A stretch of DNA of 64,000 bases from Torymus aiolomorphi (taxonomy: Eukaryota; Arthropoda; Insecta; Hymenoptera; Torymidae), in the NCBI GenBank assembly GCA_036365515.1, contig CM070873.1, positions 217,856,876-217,920,875 on the forward strand, read 5' to 3'. The position numbers and the translations under genes are program-made. Shown here one piece after another: positions 11,771-23,565 of the stretch (position 1 is its first letter; each line of letters starts with the position of its first letter). The notes below the pieces were generated by a model, which saw only the letters and a list, made by a program, of their open reading frames with translations, searched no databases and was not told the DNA's origin.

Positions 11771-12193
11771 TATCCTAAACTTTGAGATTAAATATCTCAA
11801 TTTTTAATACCGCAACCTATACTAGGCTTTTCAAAAATCAATAAAATGTTTCAAAATTAGTTTGATCTACTAGACTAACACTATAGTCACGAGCTATATC
11901 ATAATTTAAAGTAAAATGTTTTTCATGAAATGCATTTAGATAAAGTTGATTTAGCAGTTTACCCACGTTTTTCCGCCAGCATAGATGCCGCATGAGAATT
12001 CGCAAACCTTACTAAAACAATCTTAGCTGCATTTGCATTGAAAAATTAGATATTATGGAATGACCTGTACTTGTAGATTCTCTGAAATATCATATTTTTT
12101 CTCTAGATAATATTTTGGCAGTCACGTATCACCTTTCTAGCTTCATTGAAAAATAACACTTTCTCTAAAAAATAATCACACTTGTCATCTGAT
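11771..12193. other. No gene; AT-rich spacer
   Basis: Nothing recognised. Confidence 0.5.
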
Positions 12194-12616
12194 TTAAGGG
12201 GGTCCCAAAGTCAATTAAAAATTCAAATTTCGCGCCACAATATAGCAGACGAAAAAATAAGTAATTTGCCTATAACAAATAGTAAAAACAATATTACGGA
12301 AAACCAGGACTGCATTGCCCTCCGTTACATTATTATCTATCATTTTACAAAGTTTGAAGTTTCTATATAAATATTTCGCTGAATGGCATTTGAATAATGT
12401 CTCAAAATCAAGTAATTCAAATGCCATTCAGCGAAATATTTATATAGAAACTTCAAACTTTGTAAAATGATAGATAATAATGTAACGGAGGGCAATGCAG
12501 TCCAGGTTTTCCGTAATATTGTTTTTACTATTTGTTATAGGCAAATTACTTATTTTTTCGCCTGCTATAATGTGGCGCGAAATTTGAATTTTTAATTGAC
12601 TTTCGGACCCCCTTAA
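12194..12616. mobile_element. TTAA-flanked near-perfect palindrome
   Basis: TTAA at 12194-12197 and 12613-12616. The two ~200-bp arms are nearly identical (GGGGGTCC...AAAGTCAATTAAAAATTCAA and its complement), with a centre near 12405. Because arms encode the same string, both strands show the same short open frames; none is regarded as a gene. Confidence 0.85.
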
Positions 12617-13347
12617 TAAAGAAAGTGTGCGAATATACCTATAGTGAGATATTATTTTAGTATTCACATCCGAAAAGAACTATACTTAATGATCCATAAA
12701 TTGTGTTTTAGGACCTACACTACTAGCTATAACTATTTTTAAATTTCCGTTACTAATTTCAATGCTGGTTGAACCGTCTGCATGTAGATAAGAATGAGAA
12801 TTATTTATCGAATTGTAATTTAATGCTTCTTAAAAATGTATTCTTATCTTATGAGACAGTGCGACTGGAGAGGCGCAGTAATGCACATGTACGCATACTT
12901 TTCTCCATGCATAGAATAGAAGAAATATGAAGGCAAGTATGAATTATGATGATACCTGAGACTCAGCGTTTTATGACTTTATATATTTACTTTAGCAGGA
13001 TGATTATTAACTAATGCAAATAATAACCGGTTTAACCCATACCTTCCTAATTTTTGTATCAGTAATGTGCGTTCCAAATTTCAATTTTCAGGCCGTTGGT
13101 ATTATCAGTCATCTTGAATTTCCCGTTAAAATTTTTTGAAAAAAGACCACGGTTTCTGAAAGATCAAGGTTTTTTACTTCAGAAATAGTACCTTTTGTTA
13201 AATTTTGCGATAAAAAAACTAGCTTTTCTAAGCAACAAATATCAATCGGCACAAAAATGTTCGCTTAGGAAGATATAGTTTAAATTATAAATTCATAAAT
13301 CAGTCATTAATTTCATCATTAAGTTAATTAATTTTGTAATAATTTGT
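12617..13347. other. No gene; AT-rich spacer
   Basis: Nothing recognised. Confidence 0.5.
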
Positions 13348-15813
13348 ATCTGTCACACTCCGTACCAAAAACTTTAATGAGAATCTAAATATTTTTTTTA
13401 AACAATCAGGAAAACAAATAGTATAGTTATACAACTTTCTACGAAAGTATAAAATAAGGCAAGTTATAAGTGTTTTCTGTATAATATGTAGAACTCTCCC
13501 TCCCTCCATCCCTCCGTCCCTCCCTCTTTCTCCCCCTTTCCCCATCTTCCTCTCTGACTCTTTCTCTCTCTTCTCCCTCTCCCTCTTTCTCTCTTTCTTA
13601 CCCTCCCCCTCTCTCTGCTTCTTTACAAAAGAATATCATAGTTTGAAACAAACACATGAACGAAGTGGAATCAATTAATATGTTGACAAGTACATTTTTG
13701 TAACATAACAATTATAGGAATTATGGAGTGATTTTTCTAACATAAAATCGTATAACTACTTCTAAAAATAAACTCATGAAAGTGGTGGAATCAATTTTAT
13801 GCAGACAAGTACATTCTTATACTAAAGAGATCATAATAATTTATAACAAACACATGAAATAAGTGGAATCAATTAAGTACAGTAGGCAAGTCAATTATTA
13901 TAATAAAAAAAATATTTAAAAATAAAATTTGTTTAATATATTTACTATAAAAATTTGTATAAAAAAATAATTACATCTAACATAAAATATTACAAATACC
14001 AAAAAGTATAATTTTATAAATACGATAAACTATAATTCAAACACAAAATGGTGAAACATTTTTGAGTAACCATTTTCTAAGTACAGATCATAAGCATTTT
14101 CTGACTAGCGTTAATCAGCGCGCTACGCGTGCCAGTGTTCGTCTTTTGTCTCGCTCTTTCCGAAATTCGAGCTGGACTCAATTATTCGATATCATTCGGG
14201 GACAGAATAGATTATCGATCGAATTCTCAAATTATATAAGTGAAATTTTAGCTGTTTTTTTTTTTTTTTTATTTAAATACACATACTTGCCGGACGCGTC
14301 GTTTCGCAGTTCAAGCTGTTTATATACTGCATTAATATATAATCGCTCGCGGAAAATAAAAAACGTACATCAGTAAATGTCAAATATCGGGTACCTGTTA
14401 GAAATTTTCATGTTTCAAAGATGTAGAGCGTCATGTCAACGTAATTTCGGAATCATTAAAGGTTTACGCGCTATCATCCCTTTCAAGTTACTAATGAATA
14501 GTTATTGCCGCTAATGTTCTCGTTTACACCGATGAATCGCTAGCGGAAAATAAAAAACGTACACCATAAATGTCAAATATCGGGTACCTGTTAGGAATTT
14601 TCACGTTTCAAAGGTGTAGAGCCTCATGTTAGAAATGTTATAAATTTTCATGTTTCAAAGATATAGAGCCTCGTGGCAACGTAATTTCAGAATCATTAAA
14701 GGTTTACGCGCTAACATCCCTCTCAACTTACTAATGTATAGTTATTGCCGCTAAGGTTTTCGTTTACACCGAATTTGAATTAATCGTTTACAGTTTCAGA
14801 AAACTAATAATGCCATGCAAATTTACATTTACAATTTACAGTTCACCTAAAAACTGCGAAACGACGCGTCCGGCAAGTATGTGTATTTAAATAAAAAAAA
14901 AAAAAAACAGCTAAAATTTCACTTATATAATTTGAGAATTCGATCGATAATCTATTCTGTCCCCGAATGATATCGAATAATTGAGTCCAGCTCGAATTTC
15001 GGAAAGAGCGAGGCAAAAGACGAACACTGGCACGCGTAGCGCGCTGATTAACGCTAGTCAGAAAATGCTTATGATCTGTACTTAGAAAATGGTTACTCAA
15101 AATGTTTCACCATTTTGTGTTTGAATTATAGTTTATCGTATTTATAAAATTATACTTTTTGGTATTTGTAATATTTTATGTTAGATGTAATTATTTTTTT
15201 ATACAAATTTTTATAGTAAATATATTAAACAAATTTTATTTTTAAATATTTTTTTTATTATAATAATTGACTTGCCTACTGTACTTAATTGATTCCACTT
15301 ATTTCATGTGTTTGTTATAAATTATTATGATCTCTTTAGTATAAGAATGTACTTGCCTGCATAAAATTGATTCCACCACTTTCATGAGTTTATTTTTAGA
15401 AGTACTTATACGATTTTATGTTAGAAAAATCACTCCATAATTCCTATAATTGTTATGTTACAAAAATGTACTTGTCAACATATTAATTGATTCCACTTCG
15501 TTCATGTGTTTGTTTCAAACTATGATATTCTTTTGTAAAGAAGCAGAGAGAGAGGGGAGGGTAAGAAAGAGAGAAAGAGGGAGAGGGAGAAGAGAGAGAA
15601 AGTCAGAGAGGAAGATGGGGAAAGGGGGAGAAAGAGGGAGGGACGGAGGGATGGAGGGAGGGAGAGTTCTACATATTATACAGAAAACACTTATAACTTG
15701 CCTTATTTTATACTTTCGTAGAAAGTTGTATAACTATACTATTTGTTTTCCTGATTGTTTAAAAAAAAATATTTAGATTCTCATTAAAGTTTTTGGTACG
15801 GAGTGTGACAGAT
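13348..15813. mobile_element. 2.5-kb palindromic element with ~965-bp arms
   Basis: ATCTGTCACACTCCGTACC at 13348 pairs with GGTACGGAGTGTGACAGAT ending 15813. The arms run to 14311 and from 14852 and are almost identical. Each arm contains a ~125-base polypyrimidine/polypurine tract (13495-13621, 15541-15667). The 540-bp loop holds two direct copies of a ~190-bp unit (GGAAAATAAAAAACGTACA, TGTCAAATATCGGGTACCTG, GGTTTACGCGCTA). Short open frames are mirrored in both arms and are not considered genes. No transposase, and no clear target duplication (flanks AATTTGT and ATTGAGG). Confidence 0.85.
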
Positions 15814-15982
15814 ATTGAGGGAGCACTGAGAAGGAGGGTGAGAGCGAGCAAGAGAGGGGAGGGACAGGGATGGATAATAATTACATTGTGTATATAATTG
15901 CCTAAGTTTTTACCTTTGTAAAAAATTTTTGAGGAGATTTCACAACTTTTTAAGAGTAAAAGTACACATTAAACAAGGTTCG

Positions 15983-16138
15983 TTAATCTCCAGGCGGTCA
16001 GGCTTTAAGAAGATATACCATATACCAAGAGTCATACTTCGAAGAAATTTTCCGAAGAAAATTTTTTAAAAGGATCATAAATATCGATCAACCAAGAGGT
16101 GGCACCAAAAGGTGACACCCCGGCCGCCTGGAGGTTAA
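15983..16138. mobile_element. Short TTAA-flanked MITE
   Basis: TTAA at 15983-15986 and 16135-16138 flank a 148-bp insert with imperfect ends TCTCCAGGCGGTC / GGCCGCCTGGAGG. Confidence 0.65.
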
Positions 16139-16558
16139 ATAGAAAACTCAAAAATTTATTATTTATTCGTAGAATCCCTTTTAATAAAATAAAACGTTAA
16201 TACAATTATTAATCGTGAAAGTATATTTAACAATGTTTGTTAAGTATAAGACTGTACGTTAAGTGATTTTACAATTTCCTTTATATTTGACTTTCAGTAT
16301 CGCAAGAAAGAAATTGAATTAAAAAACAAAAATTTATTATTCATTCGTAGAATTCCTTTTCATAATAAATAAAACGTAAATCATTTTAAAGCATTGCATA
16401 AATGTCGGAAAGTAATTCTTATGGTTTCTGAGAGAAATTTTTACGATTTTCAAAAGTTCTTATAAAAGGACTGTAAAAGTTTTGGAAAATAATTTTTAAT
16501 TGCTTGCAAAAGTTTTTAAAAGATGTAGTGATATAGCGATCATAGACGATATTTGAAG
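16139..16558. repeat. Diverged direct repeat, no gene
   Basis: AAAAATTTATTATTTATTCGTAG at about 16153 recurs at about 16329 with following TAAAACGTTAAT / TAAAACGTAAAT, a ~176-bp period. Confidence 0.5.
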
Positions 16559-16800
16559 ATAAATTATACAGCAATATTAAAATTTAATTATAAATAATAA
16601 TCATTCATATCTGTTATTAATTTTTTTTCAAATAAATTATACAACAATAATATTTAATTATAAATAATAATAATCATTCATATAATCTGTTATTGATTTT
16701 TTTTCAATGAAAATGCATAAATTATACAACAATATTAATATTTAATTATAAATATCATTCATATCTGTTATTAATTTTTTTTTCAATGAAAATGCAAATA
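16559..16800. repeat. Three tandem AT-rich units
   Basis: AATTATACA(A/G)CAATA...TTTAATTATAAAT...ATTCATAT-CTGTTATT(A/G)ATTTTTTTTCAA occurs three times with a period of 75-100 bp. Confidence 0.8.
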
Positions 16801-16925
16801 ATTGCTATACAATTTTTTTTTATTAAAAATGCAAATAACTCTTGTTAGCATGCAAACAACTACAAATAACTGTAAAGAACTGTTTCTAACAGCAAATAAT
16901 TCTTAAAAACTTATTAAGTATTAGC

Positions 16926-17141
16926 GTCCCAGAACATGCATTTATAAATTGCAAACAAAAATTATATTTAGTTATTAACATTAACTGCATAATTTATTTC
17001 TGTCTGGGTGGATCTGGGTTAGTACATACTATAACAATATTACATTGTAATATTTTTATTAAGATTCTTGTACTTCTATATTATTCGACAGATTGATAAA
17101 ACCTCCTTATAACTAAACTCACATGTTCTGGGCGGGCCAAC
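16926..17141. mobile_element. Small inverted-repeat element
   Basis: CCCAGAACATG at 16928 pairs with CATGTTCTGGG ending near 17135. About 210 bp, no coding capacity. Confidence 0.45.
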
Positions 17142-19620
17142 TTTCTTAGGTTGAGTCGCTACAGCTTACTTTTAAAGGAATATCTACAACAGTATTTCTC
17201 TTGGTTTCCACTTCATGAGGCTGTGTGTGCTTTGACAGACTTAAACATAATCTTTTGGTGGCCTTAAAATTTGTAACGAATTCATATGTACTATATGTTC
17301 AGCATTTTATTATAACAATCTAACTTTAATAGCACAATAAGATAAAGTTATGTGAAGATACGTCCTAAACAGTTTGCTATATAATAAACTCGTGTTTCAG
17401 GTTCAATTGCATTTAGACCCTACATCCACATTATAGATCACACAGTAAACATATTTTTTATTTTATATAAAATGCATTTTTTAAATTGACTTATTTATTC
17501 ACTCCTTTTATATTAATTATTTATGCTTTCGACTTTACAAAACTTTTATCAAAATACACAAAATAACGTACATTTCACTGATATATTTTACTAATATAAA
17601 ATCCCACAGATTAAGTTCACTGGACAGCATCAAGGTTTTATGTCACAATACTAAGTGATTTCAAGATTACGCGATGTTTCATTTTCACTCACACACTATA
17701 AACTTGCTTAGGGATTCTTCTCATATTAATTCTGTATCCATAAATTACTTAAAAATTCACTTATCACACAACTCATTTTGTTTTAATTATTTATGTTCTG
17801 TATATTTAAACACTTCTAATAAAAAACCTTCCATCTCACTATTTCCAGCTTTTAGTAAGTGGATATCCTTCTTATTTTAAATGTCGTCAGCTGTCACAAA
17901 TGATTCACAAATTTTTTTAGATGATCCTTTTTTTACAGTTGAAGTATTCTTCCGGAAACATTTTTAACCAAGATTATTACATCTTCCTTCTTTATTGTGC
18001 ATAAGTTCACTAACACTGAAATTCACCATAAAGTAGAACGATGCTTTGCTAGAGGGATAACTGCCACAGTATTTCTGCCTCTACTTACTACAGGAGGTTG
18101 CATACTTTGACAGACTTGAACATAATCTTTTGGTGGCCGTAATGCATAATGATTTGACAAATATCCACAGCAGTGTTTTGCAAATATCGCAAACATGTCC
18201 TGTTATGTTGCTTATATTCATGATATTGCACAATCTATTCCTTGCAAAACAAAACCTGTGAAGATATTCATTCACTAATATACTGTTTATATGACACACA
18301 TGAATTTATTTTAAAATCACTTATTTATCCACTTCTTTTATTTTCTTCATTTAAAATACTCTATATTACTTCTGTAAATTATCAAAAAAAATTAATAATA
18401 TTCTTCTAAAATTAAATCTGATCATATGAAAAATTTTCATGTTGAGGATACATAGAGAACGACTTGAAAAATATTGTGTTGTAAATAGTATGTATTCTTT
18501 GCTCTTTCATAATAATATTAATTTGATTTTTCTTTCTTGAGTAGTACGATATTCTTACTATCTTCTTTGATATAATTCTATTCCTAAACATCTGTTCTTG
18601 TATTAAAATAACGCATCACTTAGCAATATTTTCTTGTATGCCATAGCTTATTATGAAGTTTATATGAACCTCATAAAATATAGTTATTTATTAATACTCA
18701 CATTTTCTATCCTCAAAGCATTTGAAACTCATTTTTAATAAAGGTTTAAAATTTTATTACAAGCACTTTAAACACATCACACCAGAACAGTTTTGTATTT
18801 ACTACGTAAAACACTGAGTCGATATCACTTTTTAAACACTTATTTTCAATAATATTTGAATGCAGTTCATGCAACACATCATATTGGTATTTTATTTTAT
18901 TTAGTACACAAAACACTGATTAGATATTATTTTTTAATTAATAATCACTACATTATTTGTCGCCAATATAATTTGCAACTATAACCAAAAATCACAATTT
19001 CCTTTTCCTATTTTTTTAAGAACTTACTTCAATTCAGAACAAAATACTTTTTCGTACTTTTAATCTAATACTGCCTAATAATTATAAACATCTTAGATCT
19101 TTGTTTTTCTAAAATTAAATCTGGTCGTATGAAAAATTTTCATGTTGAGGATATCTTGAAGAATATTGTGCTGTAAATAGTAATAATTCTCTGCTCTTTC
19201 ATAATAATATTGATTAGGTTTTTTTTCTTTCTTGAGTAGTACTATATTCTTGAGTAGTACTACTTATATGATTTCTTACTATTTTCTTTAATATAATTCT
19301 ATATAACATATATACATCCATATCTTGAAAATACTCCAAATAATCTTCTGGTATAATATCTGTAAAAATAAAAAATCACACAAAGTATCAATTTTTATAA
19401 AATGTTTTTAGCTATTTAACATTTAGCCTGTAAGTACTTATCTCATAAAAGTTATTTTCCCGTTGATTATTTTCCCCATTGATACACGAAGAATAGATTA
19501 AAACTTTTTTGAATTCTCATCACTGGCTGCATATTTGAGATCGTTACATACTTATTATTAAATTAACTAACTCACGAAACAACATTTGTTAATGTATAAA
19601 TATTAACTTTTTATACTACA
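17142..19620. repeat. Long-period diverged repeats of unknown type
   Basis: No gene. A block with CAGTATTTCT, CTTTGACAGACTT(A/G)AACATAATC and TTTTGGTGGCC occurs at about 17190-17265 and again at 18070-18145. A second block (AAATCTG(A/G)TC(A/G)TATGAAAAATTTTCATG, TCTTTCATAATAATATT, TTTCTTTCTTGAGTAGTAC) is at 18410-18560 and 19110-19290. This is consistent with a decayed tandem duplication of roughly 0.7-0.9 kb. No coding content recognised. Confidence 0.5.
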
Positions 19621-19980
19621 TGTATATAAGGTCTCATAGGGCTCACAATCACATTCACATAAGGTTAGGCCGGCCAGATGTGTCATGTGTGTGTTTATAT
19701 ATAGATATACAGGAGTAAGGTATAGACGCCAACCGGAAATGTCGTAAGAGCTGCAAACCGGATGCCGGAAGAAAAAGACGAAAATTCTGAAAGGAAAACG
19801 AACATAAAATAATTCAGTTGTCTGTATCTTTTGAACGAGATAATATTTTTAAATAAAATCTTTCGATTTGAGTAGAGCAATGAAATGGCTTTCGATTAAG
19901 AGGGATATGTCATATAGTTGAAACTAACACAATAGGTATATAGGCGCATTGAATTTTTCGGACACCCATTTCAATGTATA

Positions 19981-20106
19981 TGATAGCGCGGTCGTAAGGC
20001 TCTTCTATAACTTGCCTTCGGAGCGCTCCCGCGCTCCTTGATATGATAGCGCGGTCGTAAGGCTCTTCTATAACTTGCCTTCGGAGCGCTCCCGCGCTCC
20101 TTGATA
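19981..20106. repeat. Tandem duplication of a 63-bp GC-rich unit
   Basis: Two identical copies of the unit from TGATAGCGCGGTCGTAAGGC to GCTCCCGCGCTCCT. A diverged inverted copy is at 2663-2726. Confidence 0.9.
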
Positions 20107-20284
20107 CAGAAAGGTTTTTGCTTATTTTGTTAAATATAATTAAGTCATATTATTGATAAAACTTGAGCAAAATTGATTTTTTATTTATTTAATTTTAAAC
20201 TATAATATAATCAGTACGAATTCATATTTTTTTGAAAAATAACTAAAAACGCAAATTTTTCTAACATTACTTTTGTTATTACCG

Positions 20285-20660
20285 TAGCGGAAATCGAAAA
20301 TGTTAAAAAAGTGTAATAAACTGTAAAAAAACGTAAGACATCGTAAGAAAATGTAAGAAATCATATTTTCGCCATACCCTGGCCGAAAGTACCACATTCC
20401 CTCCCGGCGTAAAAACGGGAATGCGGTATTTTCGGCCCAGGTATGACGAAAAATAGTATACGCACCACGGGAGAAAAATTGTCCAGCCCACAGCTCGTGT
20501 TCGGCCCTCGCCTTCGGCTCGGGTGTCAATTTACACGAGCTATGGACTGTTCAAGTTTTTTCCTCCCTAGGTGCGTAATATACTATTTCTTACTCCCCCA
20601 CCCGAAAGTACGTACTTTCGTCCCGCATCTCCGAGCCGAAAGTTAACTTTCACACCCTAT
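20285..20660. mobile_element. Decamer repeats plus two stacked hairpins
   Basis: 20305-20375 carries GTAA-A-tract decamers (see 43551-44057). Then a hairpin 20370-20452 (ATTTTCGCCATACCCTGGCC with GGCCCAGGTATGACGAAAAA), directly followed by a second, 20450-20597, bounded by TAGTATACGCACC and GGTGCGTAATATACTATT, with a CCTCGCCTTCGGCTCGGG inner loop. The end is marked by CCGAAAGTACGTACTTTCG, itself palindromic. Confidence 0.6.
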
Positions 20661-21014
20661 TTTAGACCAACCGCGCGCTCTGATTGGCTGCCGAAATTTC
20701 CCGACCCGCTGCGCTTGAGCGCCCGCGCGCATGAGCCACTCTGTCTCATGCGCACGGGTGACGAGAAAAAAGAGTTAGTTGAAATAAAAAGTGGTGTTGT
20801 TTGATCGTGGTCATTGTTTTTTTCTCTTGTTTTCGACACGTACTTACGAGTCGTGTAGAAACAATTAAGTAAACGTGCGGACGGGAGCGTCCGAGGAAAA
20901 GATGTTTGTGCGGTATGAAGGTTAGACACGTACACCCAATGGACATTGATTCGTGTCGTTAGTGACCGTGATGCATAACCTTTTCAATTATTTTCTCATT
21001 TCTTATGTATGTTA

Positions 21015-21751
21015 GGGTGCGATCCCATGCGTTCCGTAAAATTAAACGGAACGACAAAATCGGAGTGAACTTGTAATTCGAATAATGGCGCGTGGATTTC
21101 CGTTACGTTTTTACAAAGCCCTATTTCCATGGAGTACTTTTTTTTTAGCGGAATGGTTTTCTAACCTTACTTTCGGTTAAAACTTATCAAAATTTGTAGG
21201 AAACATAATTTTATTTTGTTCAGTATGTATTAAATTGTTGTTTTTTAATTTATTCTAATGCAATTTTAGTATTATATCAACAAATTTTGATAAGTTTTAA
21301 TCGAAAGTGAGGTTAGAAAACCATTCCGCTAAAAAAAAGTACTCCATGGGAATAGGGTGTTGAAATTTTCGTACGGAATGGGCCCGCTCATTATGAATTA
21401 TTACCATGTACATACTGTTAAACAACATTGTTTATTGTTGATGAACAATGTTTTTAATAAGAAAAAGAAGATAAATATCAATTAGATTGTGCACAAAGTG
21501 AATATTAAAAAATTGTAAATATGTAATGTTATTAATTAATTGCGAGTAACTTTTATGGAATTGCTATTAAGTTTTATTATTAAGTTATTAATTATTTTAT
21601 TGTTATTAAGACTATTATTGTTTTTATTTATTAATATGATAATATATTATATATTATTTAATCATGTAGTTAACACATTTTAAATTTCGCATCACCGCCA
21701 TTACGATTTTACGATTCCGTAAGTTTTTCCGTAACGCATGGGAGCGCACCC
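21015..21751. mobile_element. PIF/Harbinger-like MITE, TTA target duplication
   Basis: TTA (21012-21014) and TTA (21752-21754) flank ends GGGTGCGATCCCATGCGTTC and GTAACGCATGGGAGCGCACCC. Three-base TWA duplications with GGG-starting ends are typical of PIF/Harbinger. Inside, ~90-bp subterminal inverted repeats (CTCCATGG...CCATGGAG region, 21110-21202 with 21280-21375) add a second hairpin. No transposase. Confidence 0.7.
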
Positions 21752-22318
21752 TTAAGGGGGTTCATCCAATTTTCAGTTTATTTAGGAAGCCTTTGAAACT
21801 TTTTTCACATGTACCTGATATCATTATCTATATGATATCCTCACAAAAAAGAGCCTAGCTTCACCGTTATCGAGATATTAATTGTCAAATTTGAGCATTT
21901 TAACACGGCGTCTTATGGGACGCACACGCGCGAAAGATCGATTCAGTCTATAACTTCAAAGATAAATTTAGCGTTTGTCTGAAAAACTAATATGTTATTA
22001 AGATCAATAATTAGAATATCATATTACAAGTTCAGAGATCCTAGCTTCACCGTTTTTAAGATATTGTAGTTGAAAGTATAGAATTTTAGGTGTACGGCCG
22101 CGCGTGCAGACGACGCTGGAGCGGTGGGGGAACACACAGCCGAGCGCCGCTTTGTGTGCACACTCACAGACGGCACGAAGCTATGTGTATGTGTCAGTCC
22201 CGTATAAACACGCGCTCTGACTACAAGAGTGGGGGCCCCATGCGAGCAAGCCTGTGCACGCGGTGCGGGGTGACATTGATTCTTGATACGTTCCTGATGG
22301 TTGGATGAACCCCCTTAA
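21752..22318. mobile_element. TTAA-flanked MITE, copy 1 (TIR GGGGGTTCATCCAA)
   Basis: TTAA at 21752-21755 and 22315-22318; ends GGGGGTTCATCCAA and TTGGATGAACCCCC. A second, inverted, ~90 percent similar copy occupies 55720-56283. It shares its left TTA with the duplication of the Harbinger-like MITE, so the two abut without spacer. The GC-rich part (22090-22310) gives open frames in both copies, but with no family resemblance. Confidence 0.8.
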
Positions 22319-22499
22319 CGTTTAAAAGGTTATGCGTGACGGTCACTAACGGGCACGTTCGACACGAATCAATGTCCATTGGGTGTACGAAATAGACAGA
22401 GGAAAGTGCACGGGTGACGAGAAAAAAGAGTTAGTTGATCAAACTTTAATGTACTTATTTCATCACCTTATTTATTTCTTTTTTTAATGAATGTGTTTC

Positions 22500-22908
22500 T
22501 GATGCCCGCCCCGACCAGCAAAACCTCGGCTTCGCCTCAGTCTTGCAAATGTCGGGCGGGCATCATACCATCTCTGCAACAGCGAAAGTAGCAGACGCCC
22601 AAAAAACCAGCTCTCCACGCCGGGTCGAAAGAAAAAATAGTCGGTAATATCGACCGAGCTACCCAAAGCGGCCGAGAGAGGCCTTACTATCGAGCGGGCC
22701 GAAAGAAAAACTAACACTCAAACACAGCTAGCAGACGACAACGCAATTTTATTAATTATTTAACAATTACAGAACGTACTTTCGGCCGGGGAGTAAGAAA
22801 AATAGTATACAATACTTGGACCGGAAATTGGATGCCCTGGGCGTGCGTCATACCACGCACGCCCCGGAAATTCAATTTCCGGCCCACGTATCGTAATATA
22901 CTATTATA
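22500..22908. mobile_element. Stacked-hairpin element, copy 1
   Basis: Starts with the hairpin GATGCCCGCCCCGACCAGC...GTCGGGCGGGCATC (22500-22564) and ends with a hairpin bounded by AATAGTATACAATAC and ATCGTAATATACTATT (22800-22908) whose stem carries CCGGAAATTGGAT / ATTCAATTTCCGG. From 22526 onward it aligns with 37849-38243 at high identity. Open frames inside are conserved only as DNA; the minus-strand frame (22484-22717) has no recognisable domain. Confidence 0.65.
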
Positions 22909-23095
22909 TTGGATTTCGGACGTTTTTTACACTTTTTACATTTACTTACATATTTTTAGTTTCTTACATTTTCTTACCGTTTTTTACTTTTTTAAAATTT
23001 TGCATTTTTTCATTTATTTTAACGTAAACGTAAAAAAGTAAAAAAATGTAAAAAAAGAATGAAAAGATGTAATAAAATGTAAGAAAGTGTAACAC
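22907..23095. repeat. Decamer A-tract repeat array, inverted pair
   Basis: Begins with GGATTTCGGAC, then T-rich decamers (…TTTTTTAC), then switches at about 23000 to GTAA-A decamers (GTAAAAAAGTAAAAAAATG). Same family and same GGATTTCGGAC boundary as 43551-44057. Confidence 0.75.
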
Positions 23096-23181
23096 TGTAC
23101 GCTATTATAATGGCCATAACAGGGCCGGAAAAGGAAGCCTGAATTAAAATAATTTGCAGATGATCATTAAAGTTAATATTA

Positions 23182-23565
23182 TTAGGATTTATATGGTATA
23201 TTGCAATCTTGACCCCATTTTCTTATGTCTTGTGTAATAGCAGAGTCATTTGTTTCTGTTTCTTCGTCACTTTCTTCACCTCTTACAAAGTTTGCGTTGT
23301 CACTTATGCAAGAGAAATCACTTTCATCATTTGATGAAAATCTATCACAATCGCTTTCATTACCTGATGAAAACGTATTACATTCAACTTCATCATTGTT
23401 CAAAATGTTATCACTCACTGGAAGCTTCTGAAGATCTGGCAAGTCATCTATTTCAACACATTCTTCACCAATACATGATTTAAGTTTATTTTCACCTCCA
23501 TCACTTGTATTGCAATCTTGACTTGCCATTTCTGCTTCTTTCTGTCTTTGATGAAAATTACGCAT
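23182..23565 (-). pseudogene. Acidic N-terminal fragment of a transposon-associated protein
   Basis: A 127-residue frame from ATG at 23565. The first ~105 residues are acidic and Ser/Asp/Glu-rich (for example SDEETETND near residue 100). It ends ITQDIRKWGQDCNIPYKS. A terminal 'I(R/Q)KWA..(Y/N).I' segment after an acidic leader resembles the N-terminus of uncharacterised multi-copy insect proteins thought to be transposon-derived; in those a hydrophobic helix follows, which here is lost to a stop. This is family memory, not a search. There is no identifiable downstream exon. Decamer repeats border its 3' side. Confidence 0.4.

Larger units (their letters stand above)
20928..22387. mobile_element. 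Inverted-repeat element hosting two MITEs
   Basis: CGTACACCCAATGGACATTG at 20928 pairs with CAATGTCCATTGGGTGTACG ending 22387, arms ~55 bp including TTAGTGACCGTGATGCATAACC. The interior is almost wholly made of the Harbinger-like MITE and the TTAA MITE listed below. A direct copy of ACGGGTGACGAGAAAAAAGA lies outside each end (20755, 22410). Confidence 0.6.

Noticed and set aside
14062..15100. 85-104-residue frames MSNHFLSTDHKHFL on both strands
   Set aside because: Mirror copies in palindrome arms without alternative evidence; conservation is explained by the inverted repeat.
13324..15776. Matching open frames in both arms
   Set aside because: They are the same palindrome sequence read twice, including the polypurine tract; no family resemblance.
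22090..22308. 72-residue frame conserved at 55730-55945
   Set aside because: Conserved because the MITE is duplicated; the frame ends in the terminal repeat and has no domain.
20200..22717. Multiple GC-rich open frames with Arg/Pro content
   Set aside because: They lie in hairpin and MITE sequence present in several copies; high GC gives long frames by chance.
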